From: Bacteroidota bacterium
GTDB taxonomy: Bacteria > Bacteroidota > Bacteroidia > Chitinophagales > Chitinophagaceae
DNA: 10,970 bases
Direction of reading: 5' to 3'
NCBI GenBank assembly: GCA_023391015.1
Contig: JAEWBT010000105.1
Location: 1-10,970, forward strand
The stretch's first letter is position 1. Every line of letters starts with the position of its first letter. Below are positions 1-5,519 of the stretch, one piece after another. A model generated the notes under the pieces. It had not been told where the DNA came from, ran no database searches, and saw nothing but the letters and a program-made list of their open reading frames with translations. A program made the position numbers and the translations under genes.

Positions 1-261
1 GAAAGTACACTGCGTGGCCGCGTACAGCTGTTCCGGTATTCCTTGCTTGTGCTGGTGTGTTTGTGGCTGAATTATATTCTCATCAAGCTTTTTGTAGAAT
101 ACCTGCACTTCTTCCCCAGCCTCGCTAACGCCATGACGCAGGCCATCGTAGCCCTTTTTTCCTACACCTCACAGCGGTTTTTCACCTTCCGCACCAAGCC
201 CACCGATCCTTTGACAGAAGAAGTATTTCTGGAGGGCGAAACAGATGTAATGGAAGTGTAG
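1..261 (+). CDS. GtrA-like membrane protein, C-terminal part (5' end outside window)
   Basis: The reading frame is open from the first base and ends at TAG 259-261, giving the last 86 residues of a longer protein. What remains is one hydrophobic helix (about residues 12-32, rich in L, V, I, F), a short linker with YLHFFPSLAN, a second hydrophobic stretch containing AMTQAIVALFSY, and then QRFFTFR followed by an acidic tail. The second helix ending in an aromatic/arginine xxRFFTFR motif is the usual end of the GtrA/DPMS-synthase-associated family, small four-helix membrane proteins thought to help move lipid-linked sugars across the membrane. The TTG at 43 is internal and not the true start. 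The gene could be a free GtrA protein or the tail of a glycosyltransferase-GtrA fusion; the missing 5' part would decide. A micro-hairpin array begins right after the stop codon. Confidence 0.7.
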   Translation, partial: ESTLRGRVQLFRYSLLVLVCLWLNYILIKLFVEYLHFFPSLANAMTQAIVALFSYTSQRFFTFRTKPTDPLTEEVFLEGETDVMEV

Positions 262-263
262 GG

Positions 264-341
264 CCCCGCCGCCGGCGGGGTTGGAAAGATGTGTTGGAGG
301 CGTTACCGTTGGAACGATGTGTTGGAGCCTTCGACGTTGGA
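264..341 (+). repeat. Micro-hairpin array A (TTGGA orientation), after the GtrA-like gene
   Basis: The array starts three bases after the stop codon with a strong hairpin, CCCCGCC-GCC-GGCGGGG (264-280). It continues as GTTGGA separators at 280-285, 293-298, 308-313, 321-326 and 336-341. The spacers between separators are 7, 9, 7 and 9 nt (AAGATGT, GGCGTTACC, ACGATGT, GCCTTCGAC), each fitting stem + three-base loop + stem. ACGATGT pairs fully (AC/GT); the others carry one mismatch, so this array looks partly decayed. No T-tract follows the first hairpin, so it is not a classical intrinsic terminator. Confidence 0.8.
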
Positions 342-426
342 AAATGTTGAAATTCCGGAAAACGAGGTTTGATTCCGGAACCGGAGTCCTGGAATTTGAT
401 TTTTGAAGTTTGATTTCCGGATTCAA

Positions 427-464
427 GTCTTTCGTCTTGATACCTGATACTTTCTACCTGATAC
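427..464. repeat. Short direct repeats upstream of folD
   Basis: TACCTGATAC occurs twice (441-450 and 455-464), preceded by a pyrimidine-rich GTCTTTCGTCTTGA stretch. This is low-complexity spacer sequence with no coding potential. It resembles the CTTTTGTC-type stretches at 5238-5266 and, on the other strand, 9854-9896. Its function is unknown. Confidence 0.5.
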
Positions 465-486
465 CCAAGCCCTAACTCCTGTTTCC

Positions 487-494
487 TACCTTCG
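487..494 (+). promoter_or_regulatory. Candidate -7 promoter box of folD
   Basis: TACCTTCG lies five bases before the folD ATG and fits a TAnnTTyG variant of the Bacteroidota -7 element (TAnnTTTG). Similar boxes precede dapD (TATTTTCG) and secDF (TATCTTCG). If used, the transcript would start almost at the start codon, giving a near-leaderless mRNA. No clear TTTG -33 element is seen 19-21 bases upstream, so support is moderate. Confidence 0.4.
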
Positions 495-499
495 CGCCC

Positions 500-1375
500 A
501 TGCAAATTCTTGATGGTGCCGGAACGGCGCAGCGGATCCAGGAACGCATTCGCGAAGCCGCTGCGGCGGAGAAAACAACCAAAGGGCGTGCGCCCCATCT
601 CGCTGCGGTGCTGATTGGTGAAGATCCGGCCTCGCAGGTGTACGTTGGCTCTAAAGTAAAAACCTGTGAAGCGCTGGGTTTTGATTCCACGTTGATTCGC
701 CGCGATGCCAGTATTGCGGAAGCCGAATTGCTGCAAATCATTCGGGATCTAAACGAAAATTCCGGAATTGATGGCATTTTGGTGCAGCTTCCCCTGCCAA
801 AGCATATTTCCGAGAAAGCGGTCATTAACGCCATTTCGCCGGCCAAAGATGTGGATGGATTTCACCCTGTTTCGCAGGGCAATATGGTGCTGGGCCAGCC
901 CACGTTTCTGCCCGCCACGCCGTTTGGCATTCAGTTGCTTCTCAAGGAATACGGCATCGACGTTTCCGGAAAACACGCGGTGGTGATTGGCCGTTCGCAT
1001 ATTGTGGGCACACCGATGAGCATTCTCCTCAGCCGCGCCGGCGAAGGCGGCAATGCCACCGTGACGCTGACCCATTCGCGCACCCAAAACCTGGCCGAAA
1101 TCTGTCGCGAAGCTGATGTGATCGTGGCTGCCATCGGCAAGCCCAAATTTGTAACCGCCGATATGGTGAAAGAAGGCGCCATTGTGATTGACGTAGGCAT
1201 TAACCGCATTGCCGATCCCTCCCGGAAATCCGGCAGCCGCCTTGTGGGCGATGTGGATTTTGACGCTGTGGCCCCGAAGTGTTCCTATATCACCCCCGTT
1301 CCCAAAGGCGTTGGCCCGATGACCATTTGCGGATTGATGATGAATACGCTGCGGGCGTGGCAGGGCGGCGCGTAG
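500..1375 (+). CDS. folD: Bifunctional methylenetetrahydrofolate dehydrogenase / methenyltetrahydrofolate cyclohydrolase FolD
   Basis: This cytoplasmic enzyme interconverts 5,10-methylene-, 5,10-methenyl- and 10-formyl-tetrahydrofolate, supplying one-carbon units for purine synthesis and formyl-Met-tRNA. The 291-residue product has the normal FolD length and all family landmarks: the catalytic YVGSK with Tyr48 and Lys52, DGILVQLPLP at 91-100, DVDGFHP at 117-123, PATPFGI at 138-144, the nucleotide-binding VIGRSHIVGTP at 162-172, and PVPKGVGPMT at 266-275. The ATG at 500 is the natural start because the protein begins directly with the conserved MQILDG-type N terminus. No Shine-Dalgarno sequence is present, as is usual in this phylum. 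The gene stands alone: array A and a long spacer lie upstream, and array B begins 16 bases after its stop. Two TTCCGGAA palindromes lie inside the gene (770, 964), read as NSG and VSGK. Intact and not unusual otherwise. Confidence 0.97.
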   Translation: MQILDGAGTAQRIQERIREAAAAEKTTKGRAPHLAAVLIGEDPASQVYVGSKVKTCEALGFDSTLIRRDASIAEAELLQIIRDLNENSGIDGILVQLPLPKHISEKAVINAISPAKDVDGFHPVSQGNMVLGQPTFLPATPFGIQLLLKEYGIDVSGKHAVVIGRSHIVGTPMSILLSRAGEGGNATVTLTHSRTQNLAEICREADVIVAAIGKPKFVTADMVKEGAIVIDVGINRIADPSRKSGSRLVGDVDFDAVAPKCSYITPVPKGVGPMTICGLMMNTLRAWQGGA

Positions 1376-1390
1376 CGACACTACATACTA

Positions 1391-1454
1391 TTGGACAGCT
1401 TCGCTATTGGATGCCTTTGGCATTGGACGGCTGCGCCATTGGACGCCCTTCGGA
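1391..1454 (+). repeat. Micro-hairpin array B (TTGGA orientation), after folD
   Basis: TTGGA recurs with an exact 16-base period (1391, 1407, 1423, 1439). The 11-base spacers contain AGC-TTC-GCT, TGCC-TTT-GGCA and GGC-TGC-GCC, followed by a near-hairpin CGCCCTTCGGA. The first three are perfect stems with three-base loops and a C-G closing pair. The array lies just after the folD stop and faces array C across about 100 bases. Confidence 0.88.
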
Positions 1455-1553
1455 CATTTAAGAAACGTCTGAAGCCACAACTTTTAATTTTGTGATTATT
1501 TAATCTATAAGACCCATTCTGCTTTCTGATTGCTTAAGGTGACGGCCCAATTT

Positions 1554-1639
1554 TCCAATGCCCGAAGGGCGTCCAATTCACGTAGTGAATCCAATGCTGC
1601 GCAGCAGCGTCCAATTGCCATAGGCAGTCTAATTCCAAC
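1554..1639 (+). repeat. Micro-hairpin array C (TCCAAT orientation), abutting the queE start
   Basis: This is the cleanest array in the window. TCCAAT separators lie at 1554, 1572, 1590 and 1610, then TCTAAT 1628-1633 and TCCAAC 1634-1639. The four spacers are perfect hairpins with three-base loops: GCCC-GAA-GGGC, TCAC-GTA-GTGA, GCTGC-GCA-GCAGC and TGCC-ATA-GGCA. All stems differ in sequence but all pair completely. The last separator ends four bases before the queE ATG, so the array occupies the place where a 5' leader would be. Confidence 0.9.
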
Positions 1640-1643
1640 TCCC

Positions 1644-2240
1644 ATGACTTACCCCGTAATGGAACATTTCTACACCCTTCAGGGCGAAGGGGCGTACAGT
1701 GGCCAGGCGGCCTATTTTATCCGCCTGGGCGGCTGCGATGTGGGCTGCGTGTGGTGCGACGTAAAGGACAGTTGGCCGGTGGATACACATCCGCAGATGA
1801 CGGTGGCGGAAATTGTAGCGGCGGCGGCAGCCCATCCGGGACGGCTGGCCGTGATTACCGGCGGTGAGCCCACGATGCACGACCTCACCGCGCTGACGGC
1901 CGGGTTGAAGAGCGAAGGGTTTCGGATTCACATTGAAACGTCCGGCACCAGCCCGGTTTCCGGAAATCTGGACTGGATCACCCTTTCGCCGAAGAAATTT
2001 AAAGCTCCCTTGCCCGCAATCCTGCCCCTGGCGCACGAATTGAAAATCATTGTTTTCAATCGCTCGGATTTTGCGTGGGCCGAGCAATATGCCGCGCAGG
2101 TGTCGCCCCATTGCCGCCTCTATTTGCAAACCGAATGGAGCAAGCGCGACGCCCTGACGCGCATGATTCTGGAATACGTCCGGGAAAACCCCAAATGGAC
2201 GCTTTCGCTGCAAACGCACAAGTATCTGGATATTCCGTAG
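1644..2240 (+). CDS. queE: 7-carboxy-7-deazaguanine synthase QueE (radical SAM)
   Basis: QueE converts 6-carboxy-5,6,7,8-tetrahydropterin to 7-carboxy-7-deazaguanine, a step on the path to preQ0 and queuosine in tRNA. From ATG 1644 the product is 198 residues, a normal size for the family. It has EHFYTLQGEGAYSG at 7-20, the radical-SAM cluster motif CDVGCVWC (Cys31, Cys35, Cys38; CxxxCxxC), GGEP at 73-76 in the SAM-binding loop, WITLSPK at 111-117, and the C-terminal SLQTHKYLDIP typical of QueE. An upstream extension of the frame to 1530 would translate the hairpin array and has no homology-like content, so it is rejected. The second Met at 1659 is possible but would clip the N terminus. The neighbours are not other queuosine genes, so the gene is isolated from its pathway here. 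A strong terminator follows at 2306-2350. Confidence 0.95.
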   Translation: MTYPVMEHFYTLQGEGAYSGQAAYFIRLGGCDVGCVWCDVKDSWPVDTHPQMTVAEIVAAAAAHPGRLAVITGGEPTMHDLTALTAGLKSEGFRIHIETSGTSPVSGNLDWITLSPKKFKAPLPAILPLAHELKIIVFNRSDFAWAEQYAAQVSPHCRLYLQTEWSKRDALTRMILEYVRENPKWTLSLQTHKYLDIP

Positions 2241-2305
2241 GGAAATTTCCGGAAAACAGCTGCCAGACAAGTCTTTTCACACCTACTTAAAGACAGCCAC
2301 AGGCT

Positions 2306-2350
2306 ACAAACAAAAAAGCCTCGTCAATCTGACGAGGCTTTTTTGTTTGT
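2306..2350. terminator. Bidirectional intrinsic terminator between queE and tRNA-Val
   Basis: A perfect 20-bp inverted repeat (arms 2306-2325 and 2331-2350) surrounds the loop AATCT. The GC core GCCTCGTC/GACGAGGC is flanked by six A on the left and six T on the right, so it gives a terminator hairpin with a U-tract in both directions. It should end the queE transcript on + and the tRNA-Val transcript on -. Its outermost base (2350) is also the discriminator base of the tRNA. Confidence 0.9.
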
Positions 2351-2424
2351 GGAAGCACACGGATTCGAACCGCGGACCCTCTGTGTGTAAAACAGATGCT
2401 CTGAACCAGCTGAGCTATGCTTCC
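2350..2424 (-). tRNA. tRNA-Val (anticodon UAC)
   Basis: Read on the - strand, the sequence folds into a full cloverleaf. The 7-bp acceptor stem is perfect (GGAAGCA/TGCTTCC). The D arm is GCTC...GAGC. The anticodon arm is TCTGT-TTTACAC-ACAGA, with anticodon TAC read from loop positions 34-36. The variable region is short. The T arm is CGCGG-TTCGAAT-CCGTG with one G-T pair. The discriminator is A, and CCA is not encoded; it would be added after transcription. A promoter lies just upstream and an intrinsic terminator directly downstream, so this is a single-gene transcription unit. Confidence 0.96.
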
Positions 2425-2440
2425 GTTCCGTTTGGGAGTG

Positions 2441-2474
2441 CAAATATAGAACCGAAATTTTCAAACCACCAAAA
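2441..2474 (-). promoter_or_regulatory. Bacteroidota-type promoter of tRNA-Val
   Basis: On the - strand a TTTTG element (2470-2474) is followed after 21 bases by TATATTTG (2441-2448). This matches the primary-sigma consensus of Bacteroidota (-33 TTTG, -7 TAnnTTTG, 19-21 bp apart). The mature tRNA 5' end at 2424 lies about 16 bases past the -7 box, leaving a short leader to be removed by RNase P. This is the best promoter in the window. Confidence 0.8.
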
Positions 2475-2585
2475 CTTTTCCGGAAATTTTTCTGCTCTTT
2501 TCTTACAGCCCTTTTCAAACAATTGGTTGCGTTCCTTAAAGAACAATCCTGCATGACTATTTCCCAACATCTAAACCCTAACACC

Positions 2586-2593
2586 TATTTTCG
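2586..2593 (+). promoter_or_regulatory. Candidate -7 promoter box of dapD
   Basis: TATTTTCG lies eight bases before the dapD ATG, fitting TAnnTTyG. As with folD, the implied transcript start is almost at the start codon. No convincing TTTG is found at the -33 distance. The box could instead be a conserved feature just ahead of the start codon. Confidence 0.4.
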
Positions 2594-2601
2594 CACCCAC
2601 T

Positions 2602-3408
2602 ATGCAACACCTCATCGAAGCCGCCTTTGCAGACCGCAGTCTCCTTCAAAATCCCGAATACGCCGACGCCGTTCGCGCCGTAATCGAAGAAGTGGACAAA
2701 GGCCGCCTGCGCGTAGCCGAGCCGGTTGGAGCAGACTGGCAGGTGAACGAATGGGTGAAGCAGGCAATTCTCCTCTACTTTGCTGTGCAGCAAATGCAAA
2801 CCTGGGAGCTGTCGCCCTTTGAGTTCTATGATAAAATGCTCCTCAAAACCGGCTATGCCGAGCTGGGCGTGCGCGCGGTGCCTCACGCCGTGGCCCGTTA
2901 TGGCGCTTACATCGCCAAAGGCTGCGTACTGATGCCCTCTTATGTGAATCTTGGCGCGTATGTGGATGAAAACACGATGGTGGATACCTGGGCCACGGTG
3001 GGTTCCTGCGCCCAGATCGGTAAGGGGGTGCACCTTTCCGGCGGCGTAGGCATTGGCGGCGTGCTGGAGCCGCTTCAGGCCGCGCCGGTGATTGTGGAAG
3101 ACGGCGCGTTTATCGGCTCGCGCTGCATTGTGGTGGAAGGTGTGCGGGTGGAAAAACAGGCCGTGCTTGGGGCCAATGTGGTACTCACCAAATCCACCAA
3201 AATCATTGATGTCAGCGGTCCGGAACCGGTGGAATACAAAGGCCGCATTCCCGCCCGTTCGGTGGTCATTCCCGGAAATTACACTAAGAAATTCCCGGCA
3301 GGCGAATACGGCGTGGGCTGTGCCCTCATCATCGGGCAGCGCAAGGAAAGCACCGACCTCAAAACCTCGCTCAACGATGCGCTGCGCGATTTCAATGTAG
3401 CGGTATAG
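2602..3408 (+). CDS. dapD: 2,3,4,5-tetrahydropyridine-2,6-dicarboxylate N-succinyltransferase DapD
   Basis: DapD transfers succinyl from succinyl-CoA to tetrahydrodipicolinate in the succinylase branch of diaminopimelate/lysine synthesis, which also feeds peptidoglycan. The 268-residue product matches the usual length (about 270-275). An N-terminal helical domain (about 1-95) is followed by a left-handed beta-helix of hexapeptide repeats (about 97-235). The central block is close to the family consensus: GAYIAKGCVLMPSYVNLGAY (101-120), VDTWATVGSCAQIGK (127-141) and HLSGGVGIGGVLEPLQA (144-160), followed by EDGAFIGSR and VVEGV. GNYTKK near 225-230 precedes the C-terminal arm. The start at ATG 2602 gives the expected short N terminus. 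The gene has no dap neighbours here. The last base of its stop codon is also the first base of the first hairpin of array D. Confidence 0.97.
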   Translation: MQHLIEAAFADRSLLQNPEYADAVRAVIEEVDKGRLRVAEPVGADWQVNEWVKQAILLYFAVQQMQTWELSPFEFYDKMLLKTGYAELGVRAVPHAVARYGAYIAKGCVLMPSYVNLGAYVDENTMVDTWATVGSCAQIGKGVHLSGGVGIGGVLEPLQAAPVIVEDGAFIGSRCIVVEGVRVEKQAVLGANVVLTKSTKIIDVSGPEPVEYKGRIPARSVVIPGNYTKKFPAGEYGVGCALIIGQRKESTDLKTSLNDALRDFNVAV

Positions 3409-3487
3409 GCGCGGAGCGCCGTTGGAGCCGTTGGCGTTGGATGCTGCGCTGTTGGACCCCGCCGTCGGCGGGATTGGAGCCTATGGC
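3408..3487 (+). repeat. Micro-hairpin array D (TTGGA orientation), overlapping the dapD stop
   Basis: Hairpins in order: GGCGC-GGA-GCGCC (3408-3420), GCC-GTT-GGC (3427-3435), an imperfect TGCTGCGCT (3442-3450), CCCGCC-GTC-GGCGGG (3458-3472) and GCC-TAT-GGC (3479-3487). They are separated by GTTGGA at 3421, 3436 and 3451 and ATTGGA at 3473. A decayed TTGG and TTAGA follow up to about 3502. The fourth hairpin resembles the first hairpin of array A, differing by one loop base and one outer pair. Confidence 0.88.
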
Positions 3488-3537
3488 TTGGCAGGGTTAG
3501 ATGCTTCCAAGGAATTAATTGATGGTAACAAATTGGG

Positions 3538-3620
3538 GGTCATTGCGAGCGGAGCGAAGCAACCTGCACAAAATGCAGTGTATTTTGCAGGTTGCTTCGT
3601 CGTTCCTCCTCGCAATGACC
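3538..3620. repeat. Large inverted repeat, REP/MITE-like (GTCATTGCGAG family)
   Basis: Arms GGTCATTGCGAGCGGAGCGA... (from 3538) and ...CCTCGCAATGACC (ending 3620) pair over about 30 bases with small interruptions. The GCGAAGCAACCTGCA/TGCAGGTTGCTTCG inner part is nearly perfect. The centre (about 3569-3585) is AT-rich and itself partly palindromic. From memory, palindromes beginning GTCATTGCGAG and containing GAAGCAA are dispersed repeats in many bacterial genomes, including Bacteroidota. There is no coding content, and the apparent reading frame through it is an artefact. Confidence 0.75.
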
Positions 3621-3644
3621 TGCAAAATGTAGAAAGATGTCCTA

Positions 3645-3860
3645 TTAACTACTTTTTCGCCGGCACTTAGATGCTATTACTTTCCTGAAAGTTGCTACAG
3701 ATTTTCCGGAAAGTTGCCTCCCATTGAATCCATAAAGAACCTCATTGACACGCTTGCCGCAGGCAATCGCGCTTGGTTTGGCGAAGTCCTGACCAGTATT
3801 TTCCGGAAAATGCCCTTGCATGATTTTGGTTAGTTCTTCTGTTGTTGCTTTAATTCTCAT
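3645..3860 (-). CDS. Possible small hypothetical protein (71 aa), doubtful
   Basis: An ATG-started frame begins MRIKATTEELTKIM and runs to TAA at 3645-3647. I do not recognise it. The first 14 codons are A-rich and look protein-like, with an amphipathic start. The rest contains two TTCCGGAA palindromes read through as FPEN and LSGKS, and no membrane segment or known motif. The frame lies in a 529-base spacer between arrays D and E, opposite in strand to the flanking genes, with no clear promoter box. It may be a chance frame or the remnant of a decayed gene. Confidence 0.2.
   Translation of the reverse strand: MRIKATTEELTKIMQGHFPENTGQDFAKPSAIACGKRVNEVLYGFNGRQLSGKSVATFRKVIASKCRRKSS
3681..3717 (+). 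repeat. Two-copy direct repeat with 22-base period
   Basis: TTTCCTGAAAGTTGC (3681-3695) recurs as TTTCCGGAAAGTTGC (3703-3717), 14 of 15 bases identical. The second copy is a full TTTCCGGAAA palindrome and the first differs from it by one base. It may be a local duplication of the iterated palindrome with its flank. Confidence 0.6.
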
Positions 3861-3871
3861 AAGTTTAAAAA

Positions 3872-3929
3872 TCCAACGCCGAAAGCTCTAACGTTTCCAA
3901 CGGTGAAACCTCCAACGCGAAGCTCCAAC
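3872..3929 (+). repeat. Micro-hairpin array E (TCCAAC orientation), before mscS
   Basis: TCCAAC separators start at 3872, 3887, 3896, 3911 and 3924. Spacers are GCCGAAAGC (one mismatch), GTT (loop only, no stem), GGT-GAA-ACC (perfect) and GC-GAA-GC (perfect). The last separator ends eight bases before the mscS ATG. It faces array D across the spacer. Confidence 0.82.
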
Positions 3930-3937
3930 TTCTCCCC

Positions 3938-5113
3938 ATGCTGCTTTTTCAATCTTTCAACTGGAACGGCCCGTTTCTCCACAATCGCACCAGCGACTGG
4001 ATTGTCGCCGGTGTCTGCATCTTGCTGGCCCTTTTTCTGGCCAGGCCCCTGGCCTCGTTAATCGCCAATGGGGTTTCGGCTCTTATTTTTAAAATTTCCC
4101 ACCGGAAACACAAAAAACCGTATTCCGAGGTGGCGCGTACGGCCATCGCCAAATTCATTTCGCTGGTTTTATTTTATATTGCCGTGCTGCGGCTCACCTG
4201 GCCGTTCAACTTTGTGCTGTATGCCCGCCCCGCCGATGGCAAAAGCAAAGCAATTACCCTTACGTTGCTCGACGTTGCTGACCGGTTTTTTCAGCTTTTT
4301 ATTATCATTCAGCTGGCCATCGTGCTAACGCGGACGGCCAACTACATATTTCGCATTCAAATTCAGACAGCCACCGAAACCGGCGAAGCCGAAAAGCGGC
4401 AGCTGTTTCCCCTGATGCGCGACATCACCAAAATCCTGCTGTGGACCATCGCCGTTTTCTGGATTCTGGGATCTGTTTTCAGCGTCAATATCCCGGCCCT
4501 CATCGCCGGTCTTGGGATTGGCGGCGTGGCCATCGCGTTGGCGGCGAAGGAGAGCGTCGAAAACTTTTTTGCCGCTTTTGTCATCCTCACCGAAAAGCCC
4601 TTTCAGACGGGCGACATCATTCGCGTCGGTGGGCTGGAAGGCAGTGTGGAACTGATTGGGTTCCGCAGCACGCGCCTGCGTCACTCCGACGGTTCTATGT
4701 TTGTTGTTCCCAACCGCACGCTCGCCAGCCAAAACCTCGAAAACCTTTCCAAGCGCAACCAAAGCAAGGTGCAGCTGAAAGTAACGCTTCGGAGCAACCG
4801 GTCGGCCCGGGATTTGGGCGTTCTGATTGAAACGCTGGAGAAAAAGCTGGGTGGCATTTCCGGTATTCAGCCGCCGGTTTCCGTCACGCTCGACACCTTT
4901 GCGCAGGAAACGGTAGACCTGCTTATCAGCTACAATCTGCCGCTGCCTTCTGCCGGTGCTGCCGCTGAGGCCGCCATCAAGCAGGAAGCCGCACTAAACG
5001 TGTATGCTTTGCTTTCCAAATACGCAACCGTAGAAGCTGCCAAAGAGCCGGAAGGCGAGGAAGCCGGTAAAAAGCTGACGGCACCACCGACGGATTCCGA
5101 TGCGGTAGCATAA
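3938..5113 (+). CDS. MscS-family small-conductance mechanosensitive channel
   Basis: This is an inner-membrane channel that opens under membrane tension and releases solutes on osmotic downshift. The 391-residue protein starts at ATG 3938. Hydrophobic segments lie at about 21-43, 68-90, 105-138 and 163-185, followed by the pore-lining MscS helix NIPALIAGLGIGGVAIALAA (184-203), with the Gly/Ala packing pattern of the family. Next come KESVENFFAAFVILTEKPFQTGD (204-226) and the beta domain with VGGLEGSVELIGFRSTRLR and VPNRTLASQNLENLS (230-271), the family signature. The C-terminal alpha/beta domain follows (about 275-365), then a charged, Pro/Glu/Lys-rich tail. With four or more helices it is longer than the three-helix MscS of E. 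coli and resembles YbdG- or YnaI-like types; I do not assign a specific name. Array E sits directly before it. It converges on mlaE. Confidence 0.93.
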   Translation: MLLFQSFNWNGPFLHNRTSDWIVAGVCILLALFLARPLASLIANGVSALIFKISHRKHKKPYSEVARTAIAKFISLVLFYIAVLRLTWPFNFVLYARPADGKSKAITLTLLDVADRFFQLFIIIQLAIVLTRTANYIFRIQIQTATETGEAEKRQLFPLMRDITKILLWTIAVFWILGSVFSVNIPALIAGLGIGGVAIALAAKESVENFFAAFVILTEKPFQTGDIIRVGGLEGSVELIGFRSTRLRHSDGSMFVVPNRTLASQNLENLSKRNQSKVQLKVTLRSNRSARDLGVLIETLEKKLGGISGIQPPVSVTLDTFAQETVDLLISYNLPLPSAGAAAEAAIKQEAALNVYALLSKYATVEAAKEPEGEEAGKKLTAPPTDSDAVA

Positions 5114-5206
5114 GGATTTTCCGGAAAATTGGGCTTCTTTTCCGGAAAAATTGAGCCTGTGTTTTTAGCTGAAAGATGCTCGCTAAAGGTGGTTTTCTGT
5201 TTGTGA

Positions 5207-5225
5207 GGGCGAATGCGATTCGCCC
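5207..5225. repeat. Perfect hairpin GGGCGAAT-GCG-ATTCGCCC
   Basis: An 8-bp perfect stem around a three-base loop, followed by CCTAC. From memory, palindromes built from GTAGGGGCGAAT and ATTCGCCC are common dispersed repeats in Bacteroidota and Cyanobacteria. It has the same stem + three-base loop design as the arrays but no TTGGA separator. Confidence 0.65.
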
Positions 5226-5237
5226 CTACGATTGCCT

Positions 5238-5266
5238 CTTTTGTCTTTTGTCTCTCGTCTTTTGTC
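5238..5266 (+). repeat. CTTTTGTC direct repeats
   Basis: CTTTTGTC occurs at 5238, 5245 (overlapping by one base) and 5259, with a CTCGTC variant between. The complement GACAAAAG recurs at 9854 and 9875 in the secDF-rlmN spacer. This is low-complexity spacer sequence of unknown role. Confidence 0.6.
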
Positions 5267-5272
5267 TTTTTT

Positions 5273-5329
5273 GGGGCGTGCCCCTTCGGGTCGGGCTTTC
5301 GGCTGTGCTTCGCGCCGCCTCTATCCCTC
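5273..5329. repeat. GC-rich dispersed-repeat-like block
   Basis: The block contains GGGG-CGTG-CCCC (5273-5284), then CTTCGGGTCGGGCTTTCGG and GTGCTTCGCGCCGC. I recall GGGGCGTGCCCC...GGGTCGGGCTTTC as a recurring intergenic sequence in Bacteroidota genomes, often mis-translated as a short protein containing GVPLRVGLSA, as one frame here would read. A genome-wide copy count would confirm it. Confidence 0.45.
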
Positions 5330-5499
5330 ACGCATTTTCCGGAAATGCTGCCGGGAAATCACATAATAAACACTCGATCCTTACGGTATTCTCTTTTATC
5401 TGCAAGAAGATACAAGACCACAGGAGAGGCAGTAATGGAGCGTTTTTTTTGTTTTGTTACCTTGCCGAAAGGCAGGGCCTCACAATGGCAGTTTCCAGG

Positions 5500-5519
5500 A
5501 TTCCGCCCTTCGGCGGAAT
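5500..5519. repeat. Perfect hairpin ATTCCGCC-CTTC-GGCGGAAT
   Basis: An 8-bp stem with loop CTTC, flanked by CCAGG on the left and GACAAAAC on the right. This is the layout of the GTCATTCCGCC-type dispersed palindrome that I recall from Bacteroidota spacers. No T-tract long enough for a terminator follows on either strand. Confidence 0.6.

Noticed and set aside
264..280. Intrinsic terminator of the GtrA-like gene
   Set aside because: The GC hairpin is strong but is followed by TTGGAAAG, not a U-tract. It fits better as the first unit of array A.
1391..1639. CRISPR-like array (short repeat, regular 16-20 base period)
   Set aside because: The repeat word is only 5-6 bases, the spacers are self-complementary hairpins of 9-13 bases, and no cas genes are present.
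1530..1643. N-terminal extension of queE starting at 1530
   Set aside because: It would translate the hairpin array. The QueE family N terminus begins at about MTYPVMEHF (ATG 1644), giving the normal length.
3422..3670. 82-codon frame after dapD
   Set aside because: It is a translation of micro-hairpin array D and the GTCATTGCGAG inverted repeat, not a gene.
5444..5474. Intrinsic terminator from the TGCC-GAAA-GGCA hairpin and nearby T-run
   Set aside because: The T-run lies before the hairpin on + and becomes an A-run after it on -, so the order is wrong for termination on either strand. The stem is only 4 bp.
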